A stretch of 9,195 nt of DNA, from assembly GCA_015486475.1 (NCBI GenBank), contig WFRO01000287.1:1-9195 (forward strand), given 5' to 3'. This DNA is from Bacteroidales bacterium (lineage in GTDB: Bacteria > Bacteroidota > Bacteroidia > Bacteroidales > VadinHA17). Numbering within the stretch: the first letter of the stretch is position 1; each line of letters opens with the position of its first letter. The notes below the pieces were generated by a model. The model was not told the DNA's origin and made no database searches. It worked only from the letters and a program-made list of their open reading frames with translations. Positions 1 to 8,530 of the stretch are shown here, one piece after another. Made by a program: the position numbers and the translations under genes.

Positions 1-2013
1 ATCCTGCAAGCCGGCCTTTGACGGCAGGTCCAGACCGGAATAAGAAAAATGCGTATAGCTCATCCCTTCTCCGAAACTCCACAGCGGTTTCGAGGGAATA
101 TCAATGTACTGGTGCAGGTAAGCCGAGGGAAGATAGTTGTACACCATGTGTACCTGGCCCACATCCCAGGGGATGGTAACGGGCAGTTTTCCGGAGGGGT
201 TCACCGTTCCCTTCACCACCTCTGCGATGGCCTGTCCGCCGAAAGCGCCGGGTTCCCAGGCCTCAATGATGGCAGGGACAGTCCTTTTGATCCAGGGCTC
301 GGCCAGAGGCCGGCCATTGATAAAGACCACCACCACATTTTTGTTTTCCTTATAGATCTCCTTCACCAGTTTCAGCTGGTTGCCCTGCAGATCGATGTGG
401 GCCCTGTCCACATTCTCTCCGCAATTCTTTTCCTTGTTATCATAACGCAGGGAGTTGGATCCTACCACGACCACCACCACATCATAGGAGGCAGCGCGGG
501 CGATGGGAGCTTTCAGCTTCGAATCATCGGGATAACGCAGGCTCTCGCCGCTGTTGATAAAGTCCACCCGGGTACCGGCAAAGACCTTTTTAAACCCCTC
601 ATAGACCGTGGTCACATGCTCTTCGGGTTGTTGCAGGGCCCAGTCGCCCAGCAGGCGGTGGTTGTTGGCGTTGGGACCTGTCACAAGGATGCTTTTCACG
701 TTCTTCAGTGGCAAAAGACCTTTGTTCTTCAGGAGGATGACCGATTTCCGGGCCGCTTCGAGGGCCAGTTGCTGATGCTCCGGCGTGAAAAGGGCCTCTT
801 GGGCCTTCTTCTCATCACACAACGGTTGTTCGAAAAGACCCAGCATAAATTTGGCCTGCAATATCTTCCGTGCAGCACGGTCGATATATTTCTCATCCAG
901 GCGGCCTGTCTCGACCGAGTTTTTCACCGATTCCAGGAAACCCGGGCCGTGCATGTGCATGTCCATGCCCGCCTCGACTGATTCGATGTAAGCATCTGCT
1001 ATGGTGGGAGCAGCATGGTGCAGCGTATGGATCCTTTCTATGTCCATCCAGTCGGATACGACAAAACCTTTGAAACCCCATTCGTTGCGCAGCACATCGG
1101 TGAGGAGGAACTTGTTCTTATGGGCAGGCGTCCCGGACACCTCATTGTGGGCGGCCATGAAGGTATAGACCCCTGCCTCCACCTGCGCCTTAAAGGAAGG
1201 GAACCACAGGTTGCGCAGCCGCCGTACCGATGCATCCAGCGGGGCAGCGTTCAGTCCGTTGAAAGGCTCCCCGCCCCCTACAAAATGTTTGGCACAGGCG
1301 ATAACATTGTCTCTGCCCAGGTCTCCCTGGTACCCTTTCGTGAAAGCGGCCCCCATGGCAGCCACCAGAAAGGGGTCCTCGCCGAAGGTCTCACCGGTGC
1401 GGCCCCAGCGCGGGTCGCGTGCCACCTCCACATTGGGCGAGAAGGTCCACTGCATCCCTGTAGCCCGCATCTCCTGTGCTGTGGCCACAGCAATACGCCG
1501 GGCCAGCACCGTATCCCAGCTGCTGGCCAGCGCCAACTGAGTGGGATATACCGTCGCCCCATAGATGAGCGCATCTCCGTGGATGGCATCAATACCCAGG
1601 AGAAGAGGGATCTTCAAACGCGAGGCCATAGCCAGCCGCTGCAGCTCATTGGCCTCCTTTACATCCTTCACATGCAGGAAAGATCCGATCTTCCCCTCCT
1701 TCACCATATTCTTCAGATCCTCTGAGCTCAGGCCGGGATACATACCGTACTGGTCATCCCCTTTCTTCAACTTATGGGTCTTAAGGTACTCCTCTTTGGA
1801 TTTCCGGATATGCTCCGGCGCCACGAACTGGCACATCTGACCGATCTTCTCCTCCAGGGTCATCCGCTGCAGCAGGTCATCCACACGCCGGTCGACAGAA
1901 AGGGAGGGATCCAGATAGGCAGGTGCGCCGCCTTTCTCAGACTGCGGGGAGGTACAGCCTCCCAGAAAAAGGATCGTACCCGTGATCAGTAAAGAGAACA
2001 TTGTATTCTTCAT
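1..2013 (-). CDS. Glycoside hydrolase family 3 lipoprotein (beta-glucosidase-like), 3' end outside window
   Basis: Likely an exo-acting beta-glycosidase removing sugars from the non-reducing end of imported oligosaccharides by the retaining mechanism. The 671 visible residues begin with a lipoprotein signal (MKNTMFSLLI..., lipobox LGGC, Cys20), so it should be anchored facing the periplasm or on the outer membrane. The N-terminal GH3 barrel shows MTLEEKIGQM (51-60), GIDAIHGD (140-147), DPRWGRTGETFGEDP (200-214) and KH (242-243). Asp321 in VVSDWMD fits the family nucleophile. The alpha/beta sandwich follows, with Glu533 in CGENVDRA as a possible acid/base. LWSFGEGMSYTHF near 643-655 is the usual junction to a C-terminal fibronectin-III-like domain, which lies beyond base 1, so roughly the last 80-120 residues are missing. 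The ATG at 2013 is the only start that gives a complete signal peptide. GH3 includes glucosidases, xylosidases and others; glucosidase is inferred from general resemblance and PUL context. Confidence 0.93.
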   Translation of the reverse strand, partial: MKNTMFSLLITGTILFLGGCTSPQSEKGGAPAYLDPSLSVDRRVDDLLQRMTLEEKIGQMCQFVAPEHIRKSKEEYLKTHKLKKGDDQYGMYPGLSSEDLKNMVKEGKIGSFLHVKDVKEANELQRLAMASRLKIPLLLGIDAIHGDALIYGATVYPTQLALASSWDTVLARRIAVATAQEMRATGMQWTFSPNVEVARDPRWGRTGETFGEDPFLVAAMGAAFTKGYQGDLGRDNVIACAKHFVGGGEPFNGLNAAPLDASVRRLRNLWFPSFKAQVEAGVYTFMAAHNEVSGTPAHKNKFLLTDVLRNEWGFKGFVVSDWMDIERIHTLHHAAPTIADAYIESVEAGMDMHMHGPGFLESVKNSVETGRLDEKYIDRAARKILQAKFMLGLFEQPLCDEKKAQEALFTPEHQQLALEAARKSVILLKNKGLLPLKNVKSILVTGPNANNHRLLGDWALQQPEEHVTTVYEGFKKVFAGTRVDFINSGESLRYPDDSKLKAPIARAASYDVVVVVVGSNSLRYDNKEKNCGENVDRAHIDLQGNQLKLVKEIYKENKNVVVVFINGRPLAEPWIKRTVPAIIEAWEPGAFGGQAIAEVVKGTVNPSGKLPVTIPWDVGQVHMVYNYLPSAYLHQYIDIPSKPLWSFGEGMSYTHFSYSGLDLPSKAGLQD

Positions 2014-2104
2014 AATTCATTTTTTTGTTTTGACATGGTGTTTCACCATATAGCAAGGAATACACATAACAAGAGACCCTCAGGGGCCTAACATACCATA
2101 AAAT

Positions 2105-2203
2105 TCAAAGAAAGAAAAACATCATGACGATCAGGATCACCAGCAGAGAGATCAATCCGAACTGGATGATCACATAATACCGTTCTTTCTGATCTTTTTT
2201 CAT
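2105..2203 (-). CDS. Putative 32-residue single-pass membrane protein
   Basis: I do not recognise this ORF. It starts with ATG, ends with TGA and encodes a short charged N-terminus (MKKDQKERYY) followed by about 22 almost purely hydrophobic residues to the C-terminus (ending VMMFFFL). It has no lipobox and no cleavage site, so the prediction is one membrane anchor with the charged end in the cytoplasm. Support for coding: it sits in the gap between the surface lipoprotein gene and the GH3 gene on the same strand, 52 nt after one and 91 nt before the other; all five Ile codons are ATC and three of five Leu codons are CTG, matching the neighbours. Against: it is very short, lacks a clear Shine-Dalgarno site, and hydrophobic short ORFs arise by chance. 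Its position may reflect a small accessory role in the envelope, but no function can be read from the sequence. Confidence 0.5.
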   Translation of the reverse strand: MKKDQKERYYVIIQFGLISLLVILIVMMFFFL

Positions 2204-2221
2204 TATGATACAGAGGGAAAG

Positions 2222-2249
2222 GGGTGCCGGGACCATAGGCCCGGCACCC
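2222..2249 (-). terminator. GC-rich hairpin after the surface lipoprotein gene, possible partial terminator
   Basis: A perfect 10-bp stem (GGGTGCCGGG, 2222-2231, with CCCGGCACCC, 2240-2249) closes an 8-nt loop. It begins 6 nt after the stop codon of the glycan-binding lipoprotein gene. On the minus-strand transcript it is followed by CTTTCCCTCTGT, pyrimidine-rich but not a clean T tract. It could be a leaky terminator, or a 3' stabilising structure that keeps expression of the three upstream genes above that of the downstream ORF and GH3 gene. The hairpin is directly visible; its role is inferred. Confidence 0.55.
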
Positions 2250-2255
2250 GGTAAA

Positions 2256-3797
2256 TCACTCTTCCACGATATCAAAATCAATGGTATACCTGAATTTCAG
2301 GTTGTCGATCATCCACACCGATTTTGTTTTTGTATCCGATGCAGAATTATCATAATACCATTTGAAATACAACACGCTCTGGTTCAGGTCAACCTCTCCC
2401 ACGCTCTGGTCTTTGATGGCATGGTATTCTTTCCCGGCTCCGCTCATCGGCCAGTCGGGATCCGTGGCGCTCATCACATCTGTCCAGTCCAGGCTGTCAT
2501 ACGAATACTGCAGCGTTCTCACGGTCTCCTGATACACGGGATCCTGCTTGGCCCCCCAGCCGTTCCTTTCCTCAAAGGAAATGGTCAGCTCCATACCGTT
2601 CCAGTCGGCGCCAATGTCAACGGCTGCAACGAACCAGGAGATAAAGGTAGCTCCCTCGTCATGATAACCCTTAACATAACCACCACCGTCAATGAACGAG
2701 GTGGCCGAGGCAGGATCCATGTAGTAGGCAATGGTATCACTGCTGAACTCCGTATCGTCATAAACGATCTCATTCCAGCGGGTCTGTACCTCCAGGGTAA
2801 AGAGATCCGTAAAGTCGAACGACACCCCCGAAGAGTTGGTAGCTCTGACGCCTACCACATACTCCCCGTCGGGCAGGTTGCTGCCGGCAGCTACGGAGAC
2901 CACACCGTTGGCATCGATGCTCAGGGCATCTTTCACTTCCTGCGGTACCGTATCGGCCAGGATCACTGCCCAGCCGCCATCGGCATTCATGCCCTCCAGT
3001 ACGGGGGGCTGTGAACTCCAGGCAGCCACAGGCGACAGGATCACCCTGTGCAGGGTGTCACCGTCGGCGGCTTTGGTGTAAAGGATCGTCGGCGGGGCAC
3101 CTACATGCACCGTCAGAACATCCGGGAAGGTCTTGGTACCCAGATTGGTATTCACCTGTACCGACAGGACCACCGTGGTGTCCGTCGGGGCGCTGGTACT
3201 CTTGATAACATTCCCGGTGCTGTCCACAGAAAATCCGGGAACGGACGGATTGATGGCATAGGTCACTTCCGTGATCTCCTGCTTGGGTGATTCATCGGTA
3301 TAGGTGATCAGAGCTATATTCCCCTGCTGAAGGGCACCGGTGGTGACCTCTTCGGGCGTGACGGTTATGGAAACCGGCACATCCAGCACCGTAAGGGTCC
3401 AGGGCTCCGGCATCCTGACGATGCTGTTGACCGTTTGGATGGATATGTCCAGGGCATACTGACCCGGATTGATCGTTCCCCCGGTATTGTCATAGGAGAT
3501 CACCCCCGTAGCGTCATCTATGGAGAAAGCACTTTGCTGGAAGGCGCCTCCCTCCGTCAGAACATGCACAGAGTCGATCTTCAGCATATAGACCCCCTGC
3601 ACCGTAAAGACAGGCGTATCGGACGTCATCACGATCCTTTGGGGATAATACACCGACTCATTGTAAGTAAAAGGTGCCGGCGCTGCAGGATCGTAAGGTG
3701 TGTAATCCAGCAGAGCCCTCTCCTCGCAGGAGGAGATGATGAACATCACCCCTGCCAGAAGGAATAAACCTGTTATTATATTTCTCGTTCTTTTCAT
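2256..3797 (-). CDS. Surface glycan-binding lipoprotein (SusE/SusF-position, Ig-like modules)
   Basis: A 513-residue lipoprotein in the position occupied by SusE/SGBP-B-type proteins, which bind polysaccharide at the cell surface and present it to the SusCD complex. A signal peptide ends in lipobox ISSC (Cys24). Three modules of about 95 residues follow, each with a similar beta-hairpin motif: FSIDDATGVIS (92-102), FSVDSTGNVI (189-198) and LSIDANGVVS (293-302), resembling cadherin/Ig-like spacer domains. The last about 170 residues (340-513) form a different, aromatic-rich domain (SWFVAAVDIG, LQYSYDSLDW, VLYFKWYYDN, WMIDNLKF) resembling jelly-roll anchor or carbohydrate-binding domains, and are the likely ligand-binding end. 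I chose the ATG at 3797, 11 nt after the susD-like stop and preceded by TTGAGGATC; an in-frame TTG three codons upstream is less likely. Close spacing implies co-transcription with susC and susD. Family membership is inferred from position and architecture; the sequence of such proteins varies widely. Confidence 0.82.
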   Translation of the reverse strand: MKRTRNIITGLFLLAGVMFIISSCEERALLDYTPYDPAAPAPFTYNESVYYPQRIVMTSDTPVFTVQGVYMLKIDSVHVLTEGGAFQQSAFSIDDATGVISYDNTGGTINPGQYALDISIQTVNSIVRMPEPWTLTVLDVPVSITVTPEEVTTGALQQGNIALITYTDESPKQEITEVTYAINPSVPGFSVDSTGNVIKSTSAPTDTTVVLSVQVNTNLGTKTFPDVLTVHVGAPPTILYTKAADGDTLHRVILSPVAAWSSQPPVLEGMNADGGWAVILADTVPQEVKDALSIDANGVVSVAAGSNLPDGEYVVGVRATNSSGVSFDFTDLFTLEVQTRWNEIVYDDTEFSSDTIAYYMDPASATSFIDGGGYVKGYHDEGATFISWFVAAVDIGADWNGMELTISFEERNGWGAKQDPVYQETVRTLQYSYDSLDWTDVMSATDPDWPMSGAGKEYHAIKDQSVGEVDLNQSVLYFKWYYDNSASDTKTKSVWMIDNLKFRYTIDFDIVEE

Positions 3798-3808
3798 GAT
3801 CCTCAATA

Positions 3809-5338
3809 TTAGTTATTGATTTCCTGGTTGGTATTGATCTCGGAGGAGGGTATCGGCAGATACATCACCTTCTCCGGATCGTCGGATTGCACCACATCGT
3901 ATTTGCTGTTAAAAGTCGGCGCATTGTTGTGAACATCGATCACATGGCTTTTGAACCATTCATATCCTCTCCTTTTCTCGTTGAATGCAGCCTGCAACTC
4001 GTTCAGCAACTCATAACGGTATTCCTTCATGATGGCTTCACGGAAAGCATCCTGACCATTGGAATATTCCGCCTGCGGGGTCAGGCCCACACGATCCAGC
4101 ACCTCTTCCACATATTGCATCTGCTCGCCGTTCTGCAGCTCATTGGAGATCTCTGCCAGCATCAGAAGGAGATCGGCATAACGGTAAACAATAAAGTTCT
4201 TGAGGTCCGTATTGCCCATGAGATTGATGTTCTTCTCCCAGTATTTATAAGGCCAGGGAAAAGCATTATAGAACTTGGTCCTGTTCGTAATGGGATAGGT
4301 CTCGACCACCTTGTTCTGAACAACGTTCATATACGAGCTGATATAAGTGGCAGCAATACGCGGATCGCCGGGATATGTGGCCACATGGTCATTATACACT
4401 TCCACGTTGACAAAGACACGTCCCCAGGTATTGTTGCCTTTGGTGGCCCCACGGGGTGTGTAAAGCCGGGGCAGGCCCGAGCCGGCCACATCATTGAACT
4501 GAATCTCAAAAATATTCTCCGGCGTATTGTCTCCGGAAGACTCTCCCCACAGGGAAGCATAATCCGGCACAAGGGTATACTTCCCGTACACCTGGATGGC
4601 TTCGTCGTAAGCCATCTGCCAGTACTCGGCCTCGCTGTGATCCTGCAGAGAGGGGTCGGCGGTAGCCAGGGTCATGTACACCTTGGCCAGCAGCATGTTG
4701 GCCGCCTCGCTGCCCGGATAGCCCAGGCGCTGATCGGCATGGGCATACATCAGACCTTTGGCTTTGTTGGCATCCTCAATGATCTGTGCATAGATATCCC
4801 TGGCCGGCGATTTGGGCTTGTGGATGTTGTTGGTATTCATCGGTTCCAGGCGCAGCGGCACATCCCCCCAGAGACGTACCAGGTCAAAATACTCAAAAGC
4901 CCGGATGAAGTAAGCCTGGCCCAGCACATCATTCATGCCCCGCTCGTCGCCGGTGGCAGGGTTTTCCACAGGAGCTACCGAAGCAATGACATCATTGGCC
5001 CGGGCGATGGCCGTGTAGTGATACCGCCAGAAACCTTCCACCTCCTTGGAGTTGGCCTGAGGTTTCAGGGCATAAAGGGTTTTGTTGTTCTGGGAGTTGA
5101 TACCCTTGTTGTTGCGCTCGGTGAACAGACCGGAATAACCATCCAGCAGCACGTGTCCCTGATAAGCCAGATTATTCCAGTTCCTCAGGGCCGTGTACAC
5201 ACCGTCAAGACCGTTGCGGGCATTGCTCAGATTACCGAAGACATTGTCCCGCGACAGGAACGGAGGGTTTTCCTCCAGACTGCATGCTGTCAGAAAAACC
5301 GCCGTAAAGACTGTTAATATAATTGTTATCTTTTTCAT
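3809..5338 (-). CDS. SusD-like (RagB/SusD family) outer-membrane nutrient-binding lipoprotein
   Basis: The 509-residue protein is expected to form the lid of the SusC transporter and bind glycan on the cell surface. The signal peptide ends in lipobox LTAC (Cys19), followed by SLEENP. Hallmarks of the N-terminal helical TPR-like region are FWRYHYTAIARANDVI (103-118) and GQAYFIRAFEYFDLVRLWGD (140-159). The C-terminal RagB/SusD region shows GDPRIAATY (324-332), YRYADLLLMLAE (385-396) and the usual terminal YLPIPSSEI (493-501). Length is normal for the family. One oddity: the segment usually written as RxERRxELAFEGxRWFDL appears here as EYRYELLNELQAAF then NEKRRGYEWF (439-462), with about six extra residues. 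The ATG at 5338 follows the susC-like stop by 18 nt, with an A-rich spacer (GGAAAAAACG), so both should be made from one transcript. Confidence 0.96.
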   Translation of the reverse strand: MKKITIILTVFTAVFLTACSLEENPPFLSRDNVFGNLSNARNGLDGVYTALRNWNNLAYQGHVLLDGYSGLFTERNNKGINSQNNKTLYALKPQANSKEVEGFWRYHYTAIARANDVIASVAPVENPATGDERGMNDVLGQAYFIRAFEYFDLVRLWGDVPLRLEPMNTNNIHKPKSPARDIYAQIIEDANKAKGLMYAHADQRLGYPGSEAANMLLAKVYMTLATADPSLQDHSEAEYWQMAYDEAIQVYGKYTLVPDYASLWGESSGDNTPENIFEIQFNDVAGSGLPRLYTPRGATKGNNTWGRVFVNVEVYNDHVATYPGDPRIAATYISSYMNVVQNKVVETYPITNRTKFYNAFPWPYKYWEKNINLMGNTDLKNFIVYRYADLLLMLAEISNELQNGEQMQYVEEVLDRVGLTPQAEYSNGQDAFREAIMKEYRYELLNELQAAFNEKRRGYEWFKSHVIDVHNNAPTFNSKYDVVQSDDPEKVMYLPIPSSEINTNQEINN

Positions 5339-5356
5339 ATCTGATCGTTTTTTCCG

Positions 5357-8300
5357 TTAAAAAGTGATGTTCAATCCCACAATATAGGTCCTCGCATTGG
5401 GATAGGGGTTCCAGTCGACCCCGATGATGTTGGGGTTCCACAGGAAACTGGTGATGTTGGGATCGTACCCGCTGTATTTGGTGAAGGTCAGCAGGTTCTT
5501 GCCGGAGGCATAGAGGTGTATCTTCTGAAAAGCCTTGCCCGTCGGGATATCATAGCCCAGGGTGAGGGTATTCAGACGAATGTAGCTGCCATCTTCTATC
5601 AGCCTGTCGGTGGCAGCGATGGCATGGGTCTCGCGGTAGTTGATGCGGGGATAGAGGTTCGTGGGACGGTCAGGCCTCCAGGCCTCGTGATAGGCGGCCG
5701 GATTGATATTGCCCTGGTAACCGGTGGCATAATAATAATTTATACCGAAACCGTTGAGGATATCATTGCCGTAAACACCGTTCCAGTCCATATTGACAGA
5801 AAAGCCTTTGTATGAGAAGAACAGGTTGATGCCGTACACAAAATCCGGGTTGGGATCGCCCAGGAAGGTACGGTCATGCTCATCGATGGTGCCGTCGCCG
5901 TTGAGGTCAACGATCTTGACATCCCCCGGCTGGGCCCCGTCGATGAACACCGGGTCATCGGCCTGGTAAATACCGTCGGTCTTGAATCCCCAGAACATTC
6001 CCACCGGCTCCCCGGCCATGAAGATGTTGACAGGGCATTTCAGGAAATTACCCGTCGAGACATTGTCACCCAGATAATAGGAACGCATCTGCTCATCCCC
6101 TTCGATAAAGACGGGCGCATCGGGTATCCCCAGATCTTTCACCTCATTCCGGTTGGACGAGAAATTGATGCCCATGGAGAGGGTCATGTCCTTCTTCTCA
6201 ATGGCCACGCCGTTGATCGACAGGTCGATCCCTTTGTTCCTGATAGATCCCCTGTTGATATACATGCGGCTGTAACCCGTCGAGGTGGGCAGGGCCACCT
6301 GCTGCAGGAGATCGACGGTCTCTTTATTATAAAGGTCCACAGTGGCTGTCAGGCGGTTCTTGAAGAAACCCATATCCACCCCGACGTTGAGCTGGGTAGT
6401 GGTCTCCCATGTCAGATCGGGGTTGGCTATGTTGGCCGGTACAAAGGCATTGCCCGTAGAGTTGTCCGGGTTGGCATACAGGTCCACTGCATAGGTGGTG
6501 ATGGTCTGGTAAGGCCGGATGGCCTGGTTTCCGGTCATCCCCCAGCCGGCCCTGAGTTTCAGGTTGGAGAACACGTTCAGGTTTTTGATGAAATCCTCCT
6601 GTGACATACGCCATGCCAGCGAAAAGGAGGGGAAGTAACCGTAACGTTGTCCTTTGGCGAACTTCGAGGAGCCATCGGCACGGAAGGTCACCGTAGCGAT
6701 GTATTTGTTCCGGTAAGCATAGTTGGCACGGGCCAGGAAAGAGTTCATCGCCTCGCTGCGGGGATAGGTGATCAACGGCTGTGTGATCAGGGTGCCGTAC
6801 TCAGGACCGTCGGTCATGAACTGGGTGGTGGAGAAATCTTCCACGGTGTAATTCTTGTCTTCCATGTAAGTCCCGTCATAGACGTAACCCAATGTGGCAT
6901 TTATACTGTGGATCTTTTTAAAGGTACGGTTGTACATCAACAGGTTATTGATGTTCCACGACCACTGCTGCTGGTTGCCCATGGTCAGCTTGCCATTGGA
7001 GGTAGAGCCCTGATACGTGGAGGTACCGTAGAACTTCCGGCGATCCTTGAGCCGGTTGTTGCCGGCGGCACGCACCTGCACCTTGAGACCTTTCACCGGT
7101 AGGTTATAGGTCAGGGCCAGGGACATCAATGCTTTGAACTCCGTCGATTTTTCCTCATAGTCATAGATCCAGGCCATGGGATTGGAGGTCTGCAGATCGG
7201 TCATGAAATCCTCCACATCAGCCCCCACCAGCGGGTTGAAGGTCACGGTGCTCCGTACGAAGCTTCCGTTGGTGCCCAGCTTGGTACCGCTCTGCGGATA
7301 TTTACCGTTGCTGTAAAAAAGTGAAAGACGGCCGTCCAGTTTCAGGTTTTTGGCGACCTGCCGGATCACGTTGATACGCATGTTCCCGTTCTGCAGATGG
7401 GAATTTTCCACCACGCCCCGGATGTCATTGAACCCGGCGGAGACATAGTAGGAACCGCTGCTGCTGCCTCCACTCAGGGACAGGCCGGCCGTCTGCGACA
7501 CGCCCGTCTTATACGCATAATCCTGCCAGTTGATCTGCTCATAAGGCATGTCACTGATCTCCCCGTTGCTGCCAATGCCATATACCTGGTTCCCGTCGAT
7601 GTAATAATTGGGATTACGGTAATTCAGCAGGCTGATCTCATTCTGGTACTGGGCGTAATCCACACCGTTGAGCACATCCAGTTTTTTACTGATCTGGGAA
7701 AATCCGGCGTTGTAATAGGCATTCACTTTCCCTTTTCCTTCTTTTCCCTTTTTGGTAGTGATCAGGATCACACCGTTGGCTCCGCGTGAGCCATAAATGG
7801 CGGTGGCCGAAGCATCCTTCAGCACCTCAATGCTCGCGATATCCTGGGGATTGATGCCCATCAGGCCGTTCTGCTGCTCGGAATAGTCATTGAAATCGGC
7901 CGTAGGCGTAGCGTCCTGTCCGGCCGTTGTGATAATGATACCATCAACAACATACAGAGGTTCATTGTTGGCACGCAGGCTGTTGGTACCGCGTATGCGC
8001 ACGCTCACCCCCATGCCGGGGTTGCCGTCGTTGCTGATCACCTGCACGCCGGCAGCCCGTCCCTGCAACAGGTTGTCAATGGTGGTATACTGCCTGACCA
8101 CATCACTCTTCATCTGTACCGAGGCCGTGGCTCCGGTAACATCGCTTTTGCGCATGGTACCGTACCCCACTACCACTACGTCCTCCAGTTTTTTGGTCTC
8201 TTCCTGAAGTACTACATTGATCACGGTACGGTCGCCCACCAGTTCTTCCCGGGTCTGGTACCCTATGAAACGAAAAACCAGTGTGGCGTTTTTGTCCGCT

Positions 8301-8488
8301 TTGATCGAATAGGTGCCATCCATACCGGTAATGGTCCCGGTGGTGGTACCCTTGATCAGGATGTTCACCCCGGGCATGGGTTGCCCGGTAGCATCGGTCA
8401 CTTTCCCCGTCACATTGTGTGCCTGCCCGTATGAGAGGACGGAAAGCATACCGGTTAAAAAAATCAGGATCAAAGATTTCATAGGCAT
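5357..8488 (-). CDS. SusC/RagA-family TonB-dependent outer-membrane transporter
   Basis: Imports oligosaccharides across the outer membrane, powered by TonB/ExbBD, in complex with the SusD-like protein encoded next to it. With the ATG at 8488 it has 1043 residues, a usual length. Order of parts: signal peptide (LILIFLTGMLSVLSYGQ, cleavage near 22), carboxypeptidase-D regulatory-like domain (about 25-97), TonB-box region LEDVVVVGYG (101-110), plug domain with LLQGRAAGVQV (140-150), VRIRGTNS (163-170), PLYVVDGI (177-184) and SIEVLKDASATAIYGSRGA (219-237), then the beta-barrel ending in Phe. Residues 861-872 (DLNGDGTIDEHD) form a complete EF-hand-type calcium loop, as in many family members. There is no N-terminal STN signalling domain, so control by an ECF sigma/anti-sigma pair is unlikely, which agrees with the HTCS upstream. 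A second ATG at 8482 is an equally acceptable start; a TTG at 8560 would place a hydrophilic stretch before the signal peptide and is rejected. Confidence 0.97.
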   Translation of the reverse strand: MPMKSLILIFLTGMLSVLSYGQAHNVTGKVTDATGQPMPGVNILIKGTTTGTITGMDGTYSIKADKNATLVFRFIGYQTREELVGDRTVINVVLQEETKKLEDVVVVGYGTMRKSDVTGATASVQMKSDVVRQYTTIDNLLQGRAAGVQVISNDGNPGMGVSVRIRGTNSLRANNEPLYVVDGIIITTAGQDATPTADFNDYSEQQNGLMGINPQDIASIEVLKDASATAIYGSRGANGVILITTKKGKEGKGKVNAYYNAGFSQISKKLDVLNGVDYAQYQNEISLLNYRNPNYYIDGNQVYGIGSNGEISDMPYEQINWQDYAYKTGVSQTAGLSLSGGSSSGSYYVSAGFNDIRGVVENSHLQNGNMRINVIRQVAKNLKLDGRLSLFYSNGKYPQSGTKLGTNGSFVRSTVTFNPLVGADVEDFMTDLQTSNPMAWIYDYEEKSTEFKALMSLALTYNLPVKGLKVQVRAAGNNRLKDRRKFYGTSTYQGSTSNGKLTMGNQQQWSWNINNLLMYNRTFKKIHSINATLGYVYDGTYMEDKNYTVEDFSTTQFMTDGPEYGTLITQPLITYPRSEAMNSFLARANYAYRNKYIATVTFRADGSSKFAKGQRYGYFPSFSLAWRMSQEDFIKNLNVFSNLKLRAGWGMTGNQAIRPYQTITTYAVDLYANPDNSTGNAFVPANIANPDLTWETTTQLNVGVDMGFFKNRLTATVDLYNKETVDLLQQVALPTSTGYSRMYINRGSIRNKGIDLSINGVAIEKKDMTLSMGINFSSNRNEVKDLGIPDAPVFIEGDEQMRSYYLGDNVSTGNFLKCPVNIFMAGEPVGMFWGFKTDGIYQADDPVFIDGAQPGDVKIVDLNGDGTIDEHDRTFLGDPNPDFVYGINLFFSYKGFSVNMDWNGVYGNDILNGFGINYYYATGYQGNINPAAYHEAWRPDRPTNLYPRINYRETHAIAATDRLIEDGSYIRLNTLTLGYDIPTGKAFQKIHLYASGKNLLTFTKYSGYDPNITSFLWNPNIIGVDWNPYPNARTYIVGLNITF

Positions 8489-8530
8489 GAAAATTTTGGT
8501 TGTTAGATTGTGCCCGAAAAATACAGTCTC

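Noticed and set aside
49..981. 310-residue open frame on the plus strand
   Set aside because: It lies opposite the GH3 gene, whose translation shows continuous family motifs; the same codon-bias effect explains the open frame.
2205..3014. 269-residue open frame on the plus strand
   Set aside because: It lies opposite the glycan-binding lipoprotein gene and across the hairpin at 2222-2249, with no recognisable domain.
3887..5317. 476-residue open frame on the plus strand
   Set aside because: It is antisense to the whole susD-like gene, its protein resembles nothing, and it arises from the G/C-ending codons of the real gene.
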